A DNA stretch of 64,000 bases from Beggiatoa alba B18LD (GCF_000245015.1 NZ_JH600070.1:3145252-3209251), one strand, 5' to 3'; numbered from the stretch's first letter, positions 15,748-26,709 are shown. Notes: generated from the sequence alone by a model not told the origin. A program made the numbers and translations.

Positions 15748-17511
15748 ATGAACAGATATTCAAAACACACACAAGGTTTTCTACAATTTTCGCGATGGTT
15801 TGGCTTACTAGCGAGTTTCTGCTTTTTGCCCGCCGTATTTGCACTTGATACGGCGACATCCCCACTAACTTTCTCCCTGTTTGATATGAGTATGGGTTTG
15901 CTGGGTGGTTTAGCCCTGTTTTTATATGGCATGGATATGCTCTCCGTCGCGCTCAAACGCATTGCAGGTGAACGGATGCAAGTGATTTTAGCTAAACTCA
16001 CTAAAAATCCTGCTATGGGCGCATTTACGGGCACGGTGGTTACTGCTGTTGTACAATCCTCCTCCGTTACAACCGTTTTAGTTGTTGGCTTTGTCGCAGG
16101 TAATTTACTCACTCTTAACCAAGCGGTCAGCATTATTATTGGTGCACAACTTGGCTCGACCATTACCGCACAAATTATTGCGTTTAAAATTACCAAATAT
16201 GCCCTATTGATGCTCGCTATTGGCTTTCTAATGCAATTCCTAGCCAAACGTGACAACTTAATTGAATACGGTAGAAGTTTGATGGGGTTGGGATTATTAT
16301 TTTTTGGGATGGGTGTGATGAGCGACGCGATGCAACCACTACGCACTTATCCGCCGTTTTTAAGCTTTCTTACGCATTTAGACAATGTTTGGTTAAGCAT
16401 TTTTATCGGTTGGTTATTTACTGCCTTAATCCAATCCTCTGCCGCAACATTGGGGATTTTATTGATTCTTGCAGGACAAGGCTTAATTACTTTACCTGTC
16501 GCTATTGCCATTTCTTTTGGCGCACATATTGGAACTTGCCTCACGGCTCTACTGGCTGCCATTGGGCGACCACGTGAAGCGGTACGTGCTGCCGTTGCGC
16601 ATTTATTCACCAGCATATTAGGCGTTATCTTATGGGTTGCCTTTATCGACGATTTAGCACAATTAACCGTCGCGTTTTCGCCCGCTAGCACAGATATAGA
16701 AAAACAAGCAGTGGAAGTACCGCGTCAAATAGCAAACGCCTACACTCTCTTTAACCTTATAAATTTACTAATTTTCGTCTGGTTTACAAGCACGATTACT
16801 CGTATTATTTACTGGATAATCCCAGAAAAACCCGAAGGCGATATCCGCATAAAACCCAAATACCTCGATAGCTTATTACTTGAAACACCCTCATTAGCCC
16901 TAGAAGCTGTTCGCCACGAACTACAACACTTAGGCAAACGCATCAATGAGATGTTTGCTGCTATCATGCCCGCCCTATTGAGTAGCGACTATCAAGCCTT
17001 AACCAATATTGCAGGTATGGATAATGATATCGACACCCTGCACGGAGACATCATTTACTACTTAGGCGAAATTAGTAAACGCTCCTTAACCAATAAACAA
17101 ACGCAAGACCTTTTAAATCTCATTGATGCCACTAACAGCCTAGAAAATATTGGCGATTTATTAGAAACAGACTTAGTTGTCTTAGGACAAAAACGCTTAA
17201 GCCATCACATCAGTTTTAGTCCTGAAACCCAAGAAATTTTAAGACAAGTTCACCACACTATCGGCGATTTACTAAAAACCGCTATAGAAGGCTTGGTCGA
17301 ACAAGATACTGAAAAAACTAAACAAGTTATTAATATGAAAGACCGCTTACACGAATTAATCAACCACGCAGGACAAAACCAAGTAGAAAGATTAGTTGCA
17401 ACCCAACAAGAACCTGCACAACGTGTGATGTCATACACCATTAAAACAGACATCTTAGAAAAATTCCGCCGTGTTTACTACTTTGCAAAACGCATTGCAA
17501 AAGCAGTATAA
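15748..17511 (+). CDS. Na+/phosphate cotransporter with PhoU-like tail
   Basis: Inner-membrane symporter of the NptA/YjbB (Na/Pi cotransporter II) family. Two inverted QSS repeats are visible: VVQSSSVTTVLVVGFV and ALIQSSAATLGI, each followed by a GA(H/Q)xG segment. The membrane part runs to about residue 370; the rest is helical and PhoU-like, with repeated regular Glu/Lys heptads. I prefer ATG 15748 over 15694 because it starts a plausible signal sequence (MNRYSKHTQ... LPAVFA). About eight or nine membrane helices are expected. No pst or pho genes adjoin it. Confidence 0.88.
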   Translation: MNRYSKHTQGFLQFSRWFGLLASFCFLPAVFALDTATSPLTFSLFDMSMGLLGGLALFLYGMDMLSVALKRIAGERMQVILAKLTKNPAMGAFTGTVVTAVVQSSSVTTVLVVGFVAGNLLTLNQAVSIIIGAQLGSTITAQIIAFKITKYALLMLAIGFLMQFLAKRDNLIEYGRSLMGLGLLFFGMGVMSDAMQPLRTYPPFLSFLTHLDNVWLSIFIGWLFTALIQSSAATLGILLILAGQGLITLPVAIAISFGAHIGTCLTALLAAIGRPREAVRAAVAHLFTSILGVILWVAFIDDLAQLTVAFSPASTDIEKQAVEVPRQIANAYTLFNLINLLIFVWFTSTITRIIYWIIPEKPEGDIRIKPKYLDSLLLETPSLALEAVRHELQHLGKRINEMFAAIMPALLSSDYQALTNIAGMDNDIDTLHGDIIYYLGEISKRSLTNKQTQDLLNLIDATNSLENIGDLLETDLVVLGQKRLSHHISFSPETQEILRQVHHTIGDLLKTAIEGLVEQDTEKTKQVINMKDRLHELINHAGQNQVERLVATQQEPAQRVMSYTIKTDILEKFRRVYYFAKRIAKAV

Positions 17512-17572
17512 ACCCCAACGATAAAGCTATTCACTACACCCACACACATCTAAAAAAAGAAGGAGTTCACCA

Positions 17573-17875
17573 ATGGACGAACAAACCCGCCTCGAACTTG
17601 AAGCCGCTGCCTTTCGCCAACTCGTCCAACACTTACGCGAAAGAACAGACGTACAAAATATTGATTTAATGAACTTAGCAGGCTTTTGTCGCAACTGTTT
17701 ATCAAAATGGTACAAAGCTGCCGCAGAAGAAAAAGGCATGAGCATGGACTATGAAGAAGCCCGTGAAATCGTTTATGGAATGCCTTACGAAGAATGGAAA
17801 AAATGCTATCAAACCGAAGCTACAGCAGAACAAAAAGCTAAATATGACGCTGTACAAGCACAATCAGCCCATTAA
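17573..17875 (+). CDS. DUF1244 protein
   Basis: 100 residues with the signature NIDLMNLAGFCRNCLSKWY and a later YGMPYEEWK, which define the small DUF1244 family common in proteobacteria. The two Cys of CRNC could bind metal, but no function is established. Start ATG follows a strong AAGGAG. It is followed after 27 bases by the Sel1 protein gene. Confidence 0.88.
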   Translation: MDEQTRLELEAAAFRQLVQHLRERTDVQNIDLMNLAGFCRNCLSKWYKAAAEEKGMSMDYEEAREIVYGMPYEEWKKCYQTEATAEQKAKYDAVQAQSAH

Positions 17876-17902
17876 TAATGCGGTCAATGGCGGGGCATCA
17901 TC

Positions 17903-18439
17903 ATGAATAATATGAATAAACTCATGATTCATTGTGTAAGTGCAACACTGCTGAGTTTCTACAGCGTAAACTCCTACGCCCAAACCGAAACCGACCCCGC
18001 CAAACGGGGCTTATTGGCCACTTATGCCTATCAAGCCTTTAAATCAGGCGACTACGCACAAGCCATTGAAGTCTGGAGTCAGCTTGCAGAAACTAATCAC
18101 ATCCCCTCTTTACTCTTATTAGGCATGTTATATGAAGAAGGATTAGGCGTACCGCAAGATATACAAATCGCCGTCGCATGGTATCAAAAGGCCGCAGAAT
18201 TAGGCGATGCCATTACGCAATACAATTTAGGCGTGATGTATGCCCAAGGTCGCCCTAACCTACCACCAGACTTAAATCTTGCCCGCCATTGGCTCAATAT
18301 TGCAGCCCGTCAAGGCGATGCAGACGCGATAAAAGCCTTACAAGAACTCATAGCAGGTAAACCCGTTACGTCTATCGTCACCCCGCGCGAGTTTCCCAGT
18401 TTCCCAACCCACTTGGAAGTTGTTGCCCCCAGACGTTGA
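17903..18439 (+). CDS. Exported Sel1-repeat protein
   Basis: 178 residues. Signal peptide (about residues 1-26, ending NSYA), then a TPR-like helix and at least two Sel1 repeats: LLLGMLYEEGLGVPQDIQIAVAWYQKAAELGD and YNLGVMYAQGRP...ARHWLNIAARQGD (fragments shown in order). Sel1 repeats mediate protein-protein contacts in the envelope. The partner is unknown. Followed by a shared terminator with rplQ. Confidence 0.8.
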   Translation: MNNMNKLMIHCVSATLLSFYSVNSYAQTETDPAKRGLLATYAYQAFKSGDYAQAIEVWSQLAETNHIPSLLLLGMLYEEGLGVPQDIQIAVAWYQKAAELGDAITQYNLGVMYAQGRPNLPPDLNLARHWLNIAARQGDADAIKALQELIAGKPVTSIVTPREFPSFPTHLEVVAPRR

Positions 18440-18486
18440 ACAAGTCATTAAACCTAAAACCTATAGGTTTAATCAGTATTAAACAT

Positions 18487-18524
18487 AAAAAAAGCCGAAC
18501 TGAATTGCTTAAGTTCGGCTTTTT
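18487..18524. terminator. Bidirectional terminator between Sel1 gene and rplQ
   Basis: Stem AAAAAGCCGAACT / AGTTCGGCTTTTT with loop of about 10 bases. The A-run on one side and T-run on the other let it stop the plus-strand Sel1 transcript and the minus-strand ribosomal supercluster. Confidence 0.9.
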
Positions 18525-18542
18525 AACAGCAAAGCATTATTT

Positions 18543-18932
18543 TTACTCTGCTTCTACAGGCTCAACAGTCATTTCTGGTCTATCAACCAACTCGACAATA
18601 GCCATAGGAGCTTTGTCACCAGCTCTAAAACCACATTTCAGGATACGTAAATATCCACCTGGACGCTCTTTATAACGAGGACCTAATTCATTAAATAACT
18701 TGGTAACAATTTCCCGATCACGCAGTCTTGCAAACGCTAAACGACGTTTAGCGACGCTATCTTCTTTCGCTAACGTGATTAAAGGTTCAGCAACACGACG
18801 TAACTCTTTCGCTTTGGGCAATGTTGTTTTGATGATTTCGTGACGCATCAAGGAAGCCGCCATATTCTTAAACATGGCTTTTCGATGACTGCTGTTACGA
18901 CTCAGCTGTCTGCCCGCATTACGATGACGCAT
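18543..18932 (-). CDS. rplQ: 50S ribosomal protein L17
   Basis: 129 residues. Opens [20 protein letters not shown], the invariant L17 start, with [19 protein letters not shown] in the middle. It ends with the acidic tail EPVEAE. Last gene of the alpha operon (rpsM-rpsK-rpsD-rpoA-rplQ) and of the whole supercluster; a terminator lies 19 bases on. Located near the peptide exit of the large subunit. Confidence 0.98.
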   Translation of the reverse strand: MRHRNAGRQLSRNSSHRKAMFKNMAASLMRHEIIKTTLPKAKELRRVAEPLITLAKEDSVAKRRLAFARLRDREIVTKLFNELGPRYKERPGGYLRILKCGFRAGDKAPMAIVELVDRPEMTVEPVEAE

Positions 18933-18968
18933 GATTTTTATCCTAAGTACAAATGTTCAAAACCAATT

Positions 18969-19964
18969 TTAAGAACCTGACGGTTGTTCGTCATATAAGC
19001 CTACAGGAGGCCAGTTCTCTAAACGCATACCCAAAGAGAGCCCACGTGACGCTAATACGTCCTTGATTTCTGTTAAAGATTTTTTCCCTAAATTGGGAGT
19101 CTTTAACAACTCGCTTTCTGTTTTTTGAATTAAATCACCGATATAGTAAATACTTTCGGCTTTTAAACAATTAGCGGAGCGAACAGTTAGTTCTAATTCA
19201 TCAACAGGACGCAATAAAATCGGATCGATGTCGACTTCTTGCTTTGGCATTTCAACTTGCGGCTTGCCTTTCAAGTCCGCAATAATGGACAACTGATCCA
19301 TTAGAATGGAAGCTGCTTGTTTCACAGCTGATTCTGGATCAATTGTGCCATTTGTTTCTAACTCAATAATTAATCTATCTAAGTTAGTCCGTTGCTCTAC
19401 ACGCGCATTTTCTACGGTATAAGCAACCCGTTTAATAGGACTAAAGGAAGCATCAAGTTTTAAGACACCAATAGCACTATCTTCTTCTTCCGAATAACGT
19501 TGACTAGAAGGTTGATAACCGCGACCTATCTTGACTTTGAGCGTCATACTCAATTCACCCTTAGTCAGGTGAGCCAGTTCATAGTCACGGTTAATGATTT
19601 CTACATCATGATCCAACACAATATCAGACGCACAAACAACACCAGGCCCTTTTTTATTCAATTGCAAGGTCACTTCAGAGCGACCATGCATTTTGATTGC
19701 AAGCCCTTTGAGGTTTAACAGGATTTCTACAACATCTTCCTGTACGCCTTCAATACTGGTGTACTCGTGTAAAACACCTTCAATGGTTGCCTCTACAACG
19801 GCTGAACCGGGTAAGGATGAGAGTAAAACACGTCTTAGGGCATTACCTAAGGTATATCCAAACCCTCGTTCCAACGGCTCCAACGTAATTTTCGCTATCG
19901 TTTCAGTAATACGTTCGACATCAACAATACGTGGTTTTAATAATTCCGTGACGTGGGATTGCAT
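18969..19964 (-). CDS. rpoA: RNA polymerase alpha subunit
   Basis: 331 residues. The N-terminal dimerisation domain shows [27 protein letters not shown] linker leads to the C-terminal domain with [10 protein letters not shown], holding the conserved Arg that contacts UP elements (R265 in E. coli), and [18 protein letters not shown]. Nucleates core RNA polymerase assembly. It is co-transcribed with S4, S11, S13 and L17, as in E. coli, where S4 represses the operon translationally. Confidence 0.98.
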   Translation of the reverse strand: MQSHVTELLKPRIVDVERITETIAKITLEPLERGFGYTLGNALRRVLLSSLPGSAVVEATIEGVLHEYTSIEGVQEDVVEILLNLKGLAIKMHGRSEVTLQLNKKGPGVVCASDIVLDHDVEIINRDYELAHLTKGELSMTLKVKIGRGYQPSSQRYSEEEDSAIGVLKLDASFSPIKRVAYTVENARVEQRTNLDRLIIELETNGTIDPESAVKQAASILMDQLSIIADLKGKPQVEMPKQEVDIDPILLRPVDELELTVRSANCLKAESIYYIGDLIQKTESELLKTPNLGKKSLTEIKDVLASRGLSLGMRLENWPPVGLYDEQPSGS

Positions 19965-19988
19965 AGCATGTCCTCTTAAGACAAAGGA

Positions 19989-20609
19989 TTACTTGGAGTA
20001 CAGTTCGACAACTAATTGTTCATTGATGTCGCTAGGCAATTCCATCCGTGCAGGAGCTGTTTTGAAAACTCCTTGCATTTTACTTACATCCACATCAACC
20101 CACTCAGGAAAACCATACTCTTCTGCGCTTGACAATGCACTTTTAATCCGTAATTGGTTACGGCTTTTTTCGCGCACAGCAACAACATCACCTGCTTTGA
20201 CTTGATAAGAAGGAATGTTGACACATTGCTCATTAATCACAATGGCTTTATGGCTGACTAACTGTCTTGCTTCTGCACGTGTGGCAGCAAACCCCATGCG
20301 ATACACCACGTTATCTAAACGGCATTCTAACAAGTGCAATAAGTTTTCACCTGTAGAGCCTTTCATAGAGCTGGCTTTGGTATAGTAGTTATGGAACTGA
20401 CGTTCTAAAATGCCATAAATACGACGGAGTTTTTGTTTTTCCCGTAACTGAGAAGCATAGTCAGATAAACGCTGACGTTTGTCACCGTGTTGACCAGGTA
20501 CTTTATCTAATTTGCATTTAGAATCTAAAGCACGAGCGCGGCTTTTTAAAAATAAGTCTGTCCCTTCACGACGACTTAACTTACATTTAGGACCAAGATA
20601 TCTTGCCAT
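19989..20609 (-). CDS. rpsD: 30S ribosomal protein S4
   Basis: 206 residues from ATG 20609 ([16 protein letters not shown]); the longer frame to 20654 overlaps rpsK and is rejected. An S4 RNA-binding domain spans about residues 97-160 ([23 protein letters not shown]). Binds 16S rRNA early in assembly. By family knowledge it also feeds back on the alpha operon mRNA. Confidence 0.98.
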   Translation of the reverse strand: MARYLGPKCKLSRREGTDLFLKSRARALDSKCKLDKVPGQHGDKRQRLSDYASQLREKQKLRRIYGILERQFHNYYTKASSMKGSTGENLLHLLECRLDNVVYRMGFAATRAEARQLVSHKAIVINEQCVNIPSYQVKAGDVVAVREKSRNQLRIKSALSSAEEYGFPEWVDVDVSKMQGVFKTAPARMELPSDINEQLVVELYSK

Positions 20610-20623
20610 TTCGGTTCTCCTGA

Positions 20624-21013
20624 CTAGACGCGGCGACGTTTGGGAGGACGACAACCATTATGAGGAATCGGTGTTGCGTCAGTAATACTGATGATTTTAA
20701 AACCACTGTTATTTAGTGCGCGAACAGCTGATTCACGACCAGGACCCGGTCCTTTAATACGTACTTCTAAATTCTTGACACCATATTCTTTGATGGCAGC
20801 ACCTGCTTTTTCAGCAGCAACCTGTGCGGCAAACGGGGTACTTTTCCGTGAACCACGGAAACCCGTACCACCCGCAGTCGCCCATGCTAGGGTGTTTCCC
20901 TGACGATCAGTGATGGTGATAATGGTGTTGTTAAAAGAGGCATGAACGTGTGCAATGCCATCCGTAACATTCTTTTTAACCCGTTTACGAACACGGGGAG
21001 CTGCTTTTGCCAT
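20624..21013 (-). CDS. rpsK: 30S ribosomal protein S11
   Basis: 129 residues with [22 protein letters not shown] and the conserved C-terminal [11 protein letters not shown]. Forms the platform of the 30S subunit at the Shine-Dalgarno helix. Placed between rpsM and rpsD in the alpha operon order. Confidence 0.98.
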   Translation of the reverse strand: MAKAAPRVRKRVKKNVTDGIAHVHASFNNTIITITDRQGNTLAWATAGGTGFRGSRKSTPFAAQVAAEKAGAAIKEYGVKNLEVRIKGPGPGRESAVRALNNSGFKIISITDATPIPHNGCRPPKRRRV

Positions 21014-21049
21014 AGTATTTCCTGATTTTATTAATGCTGGAGTTGTTTA

Positions 21050-21406
21050 CTATTTCTTAATCGCTTTGCGGGGTCCCTTACGGGTACGTGCATTGGTGCG
21101 GGTTCTTTGACCATGTACAGTTAACCCACGACGGTGACGCAAGCCGCGATAACAACCCAAATCCATTAAACGTTTAATATTCATGGCAACCTCGCGGCGC
21201 AAATCACCTTCGACGTTGTATTTTGCAACTTCTGTCCGCAAACTTTCTAATTCACTTTCTGTCAGGTCTTTGACCTTTCTATCAGGTGCAATGCCACTCG
21301 CTTCGCAAATACTTTTTGCTCTTGTACGACCAATCCCATAAATGGCGGTCAAAGCGATAACGGTATGCTTTTGTACCGGGATATTGATGCCGGCAATACG
21401 TGCCAT
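21050..21406 (-). CDS. rpsM: 30S ribosomal protein S13
   Basis: 118 residues: [26 protein letters not shown] at the start (helix-two-turn-helix), and the basic C-terminal [24 protein letters not shown] tail that contacts P-site tRNA. First gene of the alpha operon after rpmJ. In E. coli the rpsM leader is the S4 control site; a pseudoknot here was not worked out. Confidence 0.98.
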   Translation of the reverse strand: MARIAGINIPVQKHTVIALTAIYGIGRTRAKSICEASGIAPDRKVKDLTESELESLRTEVAKYNVEGDLRREVAMNIKRLMDLGCYRGLRHRRGLTVHGQRTRTNARTRKGPRKAIKK

Positions 21407-21467
21407 ATCTATTCCTCTAACCTAAACTGTTGATTATCCGCTATAACACTTTGCAAATGCAAAATGA

Positions 21468-21581
21468 TTAACCTTGTTTTTGCTTGTGCCGTTTATCGCT
21501 ACAAATTATCCGTACTGAACCATTACGACGGATAATCTTACAGTTGCGGCAAATCTTTTTTACAGATGCTCTGACTTTCAT
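21468..21581 (-). CDS. rpmJ: 50S ribosomal protein L36 (zinc-ribbon form)
   Basis: 37 residues: [20 protein letters not shown] then [17 protein letters not shown]. Zinc ligands C11, C14, C27 and H32 are all present, so this is the Cys-containing form. It lies between secY and rpsM, the standard spc operon end. Too short for simple gene finders. Confidence 0.95.
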   Translation of the reverse strand: MKVRASVKKICRNCKIIRRNGSVRIICSDKRHKQKQG

Positions 21582-21589
21582 GATGAGTT

Positions 21590-21660
21590 ACCAGTTATCA
21601 GTGATGTTGATTACCAGCTATCTGTGCTTCTTGCAAATGCTAAAGCCTCTGATAACTGGT
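21590..21660. repeat. 12-bp inverted repeat between secY and rpmJ
   Basis: ACCAGTTATCAG (21590-21601) and CTGATAACTGGT (21649-21660) are perfect complements. A third degenerate direct copy (ACCAGCTATCTG, from 21613) lies between them. The structure fills nearly the whole secY-rpmJ gap and could fold in the minus-strand mRNA. No T-run follows, so it is not a standard terminator. Confidence 0.6.
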
Positions 21661-21668
21661 CATGTTGG

Positions 21669-23000
21669 TCAACGCAACATAGGGTTACGCCCATGTCCTT
21701 TTAAGTTTGCTTTCTTTAATAAGCCTTCATATTGGTGTGACATTAAATGTGCTTGTACTTGTGCCATGAAATCCATAACCACAACGACAATAATGAGTAA
21801 TGATGTACCACCAAAGTAGAAAGGAACACTAAATTCCAAAATTAAAAATTCTGGAAGCAAGCAAACCGCCGTAATATAAACCGCACCCGCCATTGTAAGA
21901 CGTGACATTACTCTATCAATATAATCAGCTGTTTGTTTACCAGGACGAACGCCAGGTATAAAAGCCCCTGATTTTTTAAGGTTGTCAGCGGTCTCTTTCG
22001 GATTAAAAACCAATGCAGTATAGAAGAAACAGAAAAACACAATGGCTACTGCATATAGCATTACATAAAGCGGTTGACCAGGTGATAGAGTTTGTGACAG
22101 GGTTTGTAACCATCCCATGCCTTCTGCACTGCCAAACCATCCCCCCAATGTTGCTGGGAAGAGAATGATACTAGAGGCGAAAATAGGAGGAATTACACCA
22201 GCCATATTTAACTTTAACGGTAAATGACTGGTTTGTCCTGCATATAACCGATTACCAACTTGGCGTTTTGCATAATTGACGGTAATACGACGTTGTCCGC
22301 GTTCCACAAATACAACAAATGCGGTCACAGCTAAGACAATGCCAAATAAAAGTAAGACAGTTAGAATATGCAATTGACCTGTTCGTGCTAATTCCAATGT
22401 TCCACCAACTGCAGCGGGTAAACCTGCAATAATACCTGAAAAAATGATAATAGAAATCCCATTACCAATTCCACGCTCACTGACTTGTTCCCCTAACCAC
22501 ATCAGGAACATTGTACCCGTTACTAATGCTGCAACTGTCGTAATCCGAAATGCATATCCAGGATCAAGAACGACATTTTGACTTTCTAAGGCAATAGCCA
22601 CGCCTAATGCTTGAAACAGGGCTAAACCAAGCGTGCCATAACGCGTGTATTGCGTCATTTTACGTCTGCCAGATTCGCCTTCTTTCTTTAATTGTTCGAG
22701 CTTAGGATGCACAACACTCAGCAACTGGATAATAATAGATGCAGAGATGTAGGGCATAATCCCAATCGCAAACACAGAAAACCGTGTCAATGCACCACCA
22801 GAGAACATGTTAAACATATCAATGATAGTACCACGTTGTTGTTCAAACATTTGCGCAAGTGCAACAGGGTCAATCCCTGGCACTGGGATGAATGTACCCA
22901 CACGAAAGACAATAATCGCGCCTAGTACAAACAACAGTCTATTTTTTAGTTCAGTAAGTCTACCTAACTTACCCAGTTCGCTGATGCTGTTCGTCGTCAA
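21669..23000 (-). CDS. secY: Sec translocon channel subunit SecY
   Basis: 443 residues with ten predicted membrane helices. The plug/TM2 region has [21 protein letters not shown], and cytosolic loop C5 near residue 355 has [11 protein letters not shown] with the conserved Arg. Forms the protein-conducting channel with SecE and SecG. It sits between rplO and rpmJ in the spc operon, as in most bacteria. Confidence 0.98.
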   Translation of the reverse strand: MTTNSISELGKLGRLTELKNRLLFVLGAIIVFRVGTFIPVPGIDPVALAQMFEQQRGTIIDMFNMFSGGALTRFSVFAIGIMPYISASIIIQLLSVVHPKLEQLKKEGESGRRKMTQYTRYGTLGLALFQALGVAIALESQNVVLDPGYAFRITTVAALVTGTMFLMWLGEQVSERGIGNGISIIIFSGIIAGLPAAVGGTLELARTGQLHILTVLLLFGIVLAVTAFVVFVERGQRRITVNYAKRQVGNRLYAGQTSHLPLKLNMAGVIPPIFASSIILFPATLGGWFGSAEGMGWLQTLSQTLSPGQPLYVMLYAVAIVFFCFFYTALVFNPKETADNLKKSGAFIPGVRPGKQTADYIDRVMSRLTMAGAVYITAVCLLPEFLILEFSVPFYFGGTSLLIIVVVVMDFMAQVQAHLMSHQYEGLLKKANLKGHGRNPMLR

Positions 23001-23005
23001 ACGAT

Positions 23006-23440
23006 TTAGCCCTCGATGCTACCACCCGCCGCTTCAATCGCTGCGCGTGCGCCTTTAGTCACAAGAATACCACGTAAATGAACTGCTTTTTCTAATTGTC
23101 CAGAGGCAATGACTTTTGCACGTAAACAAGCTTGTGGAACAATTTTAGCAGCCTTTAAGTCAGCTAATTCAATCACATCTTTTTGTACTTTCATTAACTC
23201 GTGCAAACGAACTTCAGCTGTTTCTGCTTGCTTTAAGGAAACGAAACCCCGTTTAGGTGTTCGTCTTTGTAAAGGCATTTGACCGCCTTCAAAACCAACT
23301 TTGTGGAAACCACCAGCGCGCGCATGTTGACCTTTATGCCCGCGACCGCAGGTTTTTCCTAAGCCAGAACCAATACCGCGACCAACACGTGCCGCTGTTT
23401 TCTTTGCCCCTTGGGCAGGCTTAATGGTGTTTAAGTACAT
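23006..23440 (-). CDS. rplO: 50S ribosomal protein L15
   Basis: 144 residues. The extended Gly-rich N-terminus ([32 protein letters not shown]) and a globular C-terminal domain ending [12 protein letters not shown] are typical. Late-assembly protein of the 50S subunit. Its gene ends 5 bases before secY. Confidence 0.98.
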   Translation of the reverse strand: MYLNTIKPAQGAKKTAARVGRGIGSGLGKTCGRGHKGQHARAGGFHKVGFEGGQMPLQRRTPKRGFVSLKQAETAEVRLHELMKVQKDVIELADLKAAKIVPQACLRAKVIASGQLEKAVHLRGILVTKGARAAIEAAGGSIEG

Positions 23441-23442
23441 CG

Positions 23443-23625
23443 TTACACTTCCTCAACTTTCAAGAGGTAAGCCACTTTATTAATCATGCCTCGTACGGCT
23501 GGCGTGTCTTCCACTTGTACAGTATGGTGCATACGGCGCAAACCTAAACCAGCAACACATGCTCTGTGCTTAGGTAAGCGTCCAAATACGCTTTTAATTT
23601 GCGTTACTTTTAGCATCTTTTTCAT
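23443..23625 (-). CDS. rpmD: 50S ribosomal protein L30
   Basis: 60 residues: [28 protein letters not shown] is the L30 core, with a conserved C-terminal [15 protein letters not shown]. Short bacterial form. Two bases separate its stop from the rplO start, implying tight translational coupling. Confidence 0.97.
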   Translation of the reverse strand: MKKMLKVTQIKSVFGRLPKHRACVAGLGLRRMHHTVQVEDTPAVRGMINKVAYLLKVEEV

Positions 23626-23669
23626 ACAACACCCAGTCTTTAGCAGAACCTTAAATGATTCTGTCGATA

Positions 23670-24185
23670 TTAACCTTGAAGTTCTTCTAAAGTTTTACCG
23701 CGCTTTGCCGCAATATAATCAGGGCTAGAAACATCGGTTAATGCCTTAAAGGTTGCACGCACAACATTCATAGGGTTAGATGAGCCAAAACTCTTTGCTA
23801 ATACGTCACGAATGCCGACAGCATCAAGCACAGCACGCATTGCGCCACCAGCAATAACCCCTGTCCCTTCAGAAGCGGGCTGCATATAAACTTTAGATGC
23901 ACCATGTTCTGCACTAACGGGATAGTATAAAGTTGTGCCTTTTAAAGAAACGGTCTTCATGTTTTTACGAGCACTTTCCATTGCTTTTTGAATAGCTGCA
24001 GGCACTTCACGGGCTTTACCATAACCAAAGCCAATCTTGCCCTTACCATCACCTACAACAGTTAATGCCGTAAAACTGAATATACGTCCACCTTTTACAA
24101 CTTTTGCGACACGATTAACAGCAACCAACTTCTCGACTAAGTCATCGTTTTTTGTGGTTGGAATATCGTAATTATTCGTTGCCAT
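23670..24185 (-). CDS. rpsE: 30S ribosomal protein S5
   Basis: 171 residues. Double-stranded RNA-binding N-terminal domain ([40 protein letters not shown]), followed by the C-terminal domain with [19 protein letters not shown]. Contributes to decoding fidelity and mRNA entry. Lies between rplR and rpmD. Confidence 0.98.
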   Translation of the reverse strand: MATNNYDIPTTKNDDLVEKLVAVNRVAKVVKGGRIFSFTALTVVGDGKGKIGFGYGKAREVPAAIQKAMESARKNMKTVSLKGTTLYYPVSAEHGASKVYMQPASEGTGVIAGGAMRAVLDAVGIRDVLAKSFGSSNPMNVVRATFKALTDVSSPDYIAAKRGKTLEELQG

Positions 24186-24196
24186 ATTGACTTTAC

Positions 24197-24550
24197 CTAG
24201 AAGTTCAGACCATTTTCACGTGCGGCATCTGCTAATGCTTTAACACGGCCATGATATTTAAAGCCAGAGCGATCAAATGCAATTTCGCTGACACCAGCGG
24301 CTTTTGCGCGTTCTGCAATTGCTTTACCCACTGCGACAGCGGCAGCGATGTTCCCGCCATAACCGATTTGCTCACGCAGTGTTTTATCTAATGTAGATGC
24401 ACTGGCTAACACTTTATCCCCTTCAGGGGTAATCACTTGAGCATAAATATGGCGTGGTGTTTTATGGACACATAATCTGTGCGAACCGAGCACCTTAATT
24501 TTGGCACGAGTCCGTTGCGCACGACGTAAACGGGCAGTTTTCTTATCCAT
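24197..24550 (-). CDS. rplR: 50S ribosomal protein L18
   Basis: 117 residues with the basic start [19 protein letters not shown] and the conserved end [20 protein letters not shown]. Binds 5S rRNA with L5 and L25 to build the central protuberance. Eleven bases from rpsE. Confidence 0.98.
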   Translation of the reverse strand: MDKKTARLRRAQRTRAKIKVLGSHRLCVHKTPRHIYAQVITPEGDKVLASASTLDKTLREQIGYGGNIAAAVAVGKAIAERAKAAGVSEIAFDRSGFKYHGRVKALADAARENGLNF

Positions 24551-24555
24551 AGTGA

Positions 24556-25089
24556 TTATTTCTTCTTCACTTCTTTCATGATGATGACTTCGTCAGCATA
24601 ACGCACACCTTTGCCTTTATAAGGTTCTGGCGGACGGTAAGCGCGAATATTAGCAGCAACCTGCCCTACTTGTTGTCTGTCAGCACCTTTCACAATAACT
24701 TCTGTTTGTGAAGGCGTTTCAATGGTAATACCTGTAGGGATTGCGAAGTTAACGGGATGAGAGAATCCTAAGGTTAAATTCAGTGTTGTACCTTGCACTT
24801 GGGCACGGTATCCAACGCCGACTAACGTTAATTTTTTCTCAAATCCTTTACTTGCACCAACAACCATATTATTGACAAGTGCGCGGGTTGTTCCTGCTAG
24901 TGCATTGGACTCTTTGGTTTCTTTCCGAGGCGCGAACGTTAAAACATTTTCTGTTAACGTCACTTCTACATCCTCGTGAATTTCATGTTCTAAAGCACCT
25001 TTAGTACCTTTGATTTTTAAGAGTTGCCCTTGCAGATTAACATCTGTACCTTTAGGGACAGTCACAGGATTTTTTGCAATTCTTGACAT
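24556..25089 (-). CDS. rplF: 50S ribosomal protein L6
   Basis: 177 residues with two L6 repeats. The conserved C-terminal signature [14 protein letters not shown] ends in a Lys-rich tail. Binds near the sarcin-ricin loop and the EF-G landing site. Six bases from rplR. Confidence 0.98.
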   Translation of the reverse strand: MSRIAKNPVTVPKGTDVNLQGQLLKIKGTKGALEHEIHEDVEVTLTENVLTFAPRKETKESNALAGTTRALVNNMVVGASKGFEKKLTLVGVGYRAQVQGTTLNLTLGFSHPVNFAIPTGITIETPSQTEVIVKGADRQQVGQVAANIRAYRPPEPYKGKGVRYADEVIIMKEVKKK

Positions 25090-25101
25090 GATTCGCGACT
25101 C

Positions 25102-25494
25102 CTATGACACGATGCACAAGACTTCACCACCGTGTCCTTGCACACGCGCAACACGGTCAGTCATCAAGCCTTTAGAAGTAGAAACAATCGCAATACCCAA
25201 GCCATTTAGAACTTTAGGTAAGCTATCTTTATCTCTATAAATCCGTAAACCTGGGCGGCTAATCCGTTTAATTTCGGAAATAACGGGTTTATTTAAATAA
25301 TATTTTAAATCTAAAGTTAAAATTGCTTTAATGCCATCAGAAATACGATAGTCATTAATGTAACCCTCTGCTTTGAGGATTTTGGCAACTTCTACTTTAA
25401 TTTTAGAAACAGGCATTTCAACAGTCTGTTTTCTGGTTGATTGCGCATTACGGATGCGCGTCAACATATCAGCAATCGGATCAGTCATGCTCAT
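25102..25494 (-). CDS. rpsH: 30S ribosomal protein S8
   Basis: 130 residues: [18 protein letters not shown] start, C-terminal [20 protein letters not shown]. Binds helix 21 of 16S rRNA. In E. coli it is also the translational repressor of the spc operon through a site at rplE; that site was not resolved here. Confidence 0.98.
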   Translation of the reverse strand: MSMTDPIADMLTRIRNAQSTRKQTVEMPVSKIKVEVAKILKAEGYINDYRISDGIKAILTLDLKYYLNKPVISEIKRISRPGLRIYRDKDSLPKVLNGLGIAIVSTSKGLMTDRVARVQGHGGEVLCIVS

Positions 25495-25507
25495 AGCAAT
25501 TTCCCCT

Positions 25508-25813
25508 TTACCAACTGGCCTTGACTAAACCGGGGATATAGCCCAGCATTGCCATTTCACGTAATTTATTACGTGCCAATCCAAATTTTCTATAAACGCC
25601 ATGCGGACGACCTGTAATACGACAACGATTACGGATACGGCATGGACTTGAATCACGTGGTAACGCTTGTAATTGTTGACGTGCTAAGTCACGTTCTTCA
25701 TCACTGATTTTCATATCAAGGATGGTTGTTTTTAACTTCGCACGTTTTTCCGCGTATTTTTGCACCATTTTCTTGCGCTTAACTTCGCGGTTAATCATAG
25801 ATGACTTTGCCAT
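25508..25813 (-). CDS. rpsN: 30S ribosomal protein S14 (zinc-free form)
   Basis: 101 residues, the long form without the CxxC zinc motif. Conserved [20 protein letters not shown] and [11 protein letters not shown] segments are present. Part of the 30S head. Position between rplE and rpsH is standard. Confidence 0.98.
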   Translation of the reverse strand: MAKSSMINREVKRKKMVQKYAEKRAKLKTTILDMKISDEERDLARQQLQALPRDSSPCRIRNRCRITGRPHGVYRKFGLARNKLREMAMLGYIPGLVKASW

Positions 25814-25829
25814 AACTCTGTCTCGTCGC

Positions 25830-26366
25830 TTATCTAAATGGGAATTGGAAAGCTTTCAACAAGGCGCGACCTTCTTCATCAGTTTGTGCCGTTGTTGTGA
25901 TAGTAATATTCATCCCACGAATTGCATCGATTTTGTCATAATCAATTTCGGGGAAAATAATTTGCTCACGCACACCCATACTGTAGTTGCCTTGACCATC
26001 AAATGCTTTTGAACTAAAGCCACGGAAGTCGCGAATACGAGGAATAGCAATCGTTACCAAACGATCTAAGAATTCATACATCTGATTACTACGTAAAGTA
26101 ACTTTACAACCAATTGGCCAGCCTTCACGAATTTTGAAGCCTGCAATAGATTTACGTGCAACAGTGACTACGGGTTTTTGACCAGCAATTGCGGTCATAT
26201 CGCCAACCGCTTTTTCGATAATTTTCTTATCGCCAACGGCTTCGCCTAATCCCATATTTAACGTAATTTTTGTAATACGTGGCACTTGCATTACGTTTTT
26301 GTAGCCAAACTTTTCCATCAATTGCTTGATGACGGTTTCGCGGTAATATGTTTGTAATCTCGCCAT
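25830..26366 (-). CDS. rplE: 50S ribosomal protein L5
   Basis: 178 residues with [21 protein letters not shown] and the P-site loop [19 protein letters not shown]. The C-terminus carries [19 protein letters not shown]. Binds 5S rRNA and contacts P-site tRNA. First target gene of S8 control in E. coli. Confidence 0.98.
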   Translation of the reverse strand: MARLQTYYRETVIKQLMEKFGYKNVMQVPRITKITLNMGLGEAVGDKKIIEKAVGDMTAIAGQKPVVTVARKSIAGFKIREGWPIGCKVTLRSNQMYEFLDRLVTIAIPRIRDFRGFSSKAFDGQGNYSMGVREQIIFPEIDYDKIDAIRGMNITITTTAQTDEEGRALLKAFQFPFR

Positions 26367-26375
26367 GTTAAAAAC

Positions 26376-26696
26376 CTACACGTCAACGACTTCGCCAGTG
26401 GATTTAAAATAACGGACTTTTTTACCGTCTTCTAAGAATTTGAAACCAACCTTATCTTTCTTGTTGGTATTCGCGTTGACAATAGCCACATTGGAAATGT
26501 GGATGGACAACTCTTTATCAACAATGCCACCGGGTTTATTTTGATATGGGTTACCACGTGTATGGCGTTTTACCATATTGATATTTTCAACCACGACACG
26601 ATCGGTTGAAGACATAACACGAACAACTTTACCGCGTTTGCCTTTATCTTTACCTGTGATGACTTCGACTTCATCACCTGTTTTAATTTTGCGCAT
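26376..26696 (-). CDS. rplX: 50S ribosomal protein L24
   Basis: 106 residues with a KOW motif near the N-terminus ([20 protein letters not shown]) and conserved [19 protein letters not shown]. An assembly initiator of the 50S subunit near the exit tunnel. Nine bases before rplE. Confidence 0.98.
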   Translation of the reverse strand: MRKIKTGDEVEVITGKDKGKRGKVVRVMSSTDRVVVENINMVKRHTRGNPYQNKPGGIVDKELSIHISNVAIVNANTNKKDKVGFKFLEDGKKVRYFKSTGEVVDV

Positions 26697-26709
26697 TACC
26701 TAAGTCCTC

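Noticed and set aside
15621-16346. A 241-codon minus-strand open frame opposite the Na/Pi cotransporter
   Set aside because: It is the antisense shadow of a well-supported membrane protein gene, has biased composition and no recognisable domain.
20610-20654. A longer start for S4 (15 extra residues)
   Set aside because: It would overlap rpsK and the extra residues do not resemble S4; the [10 protein letters not shown] start fits the family.
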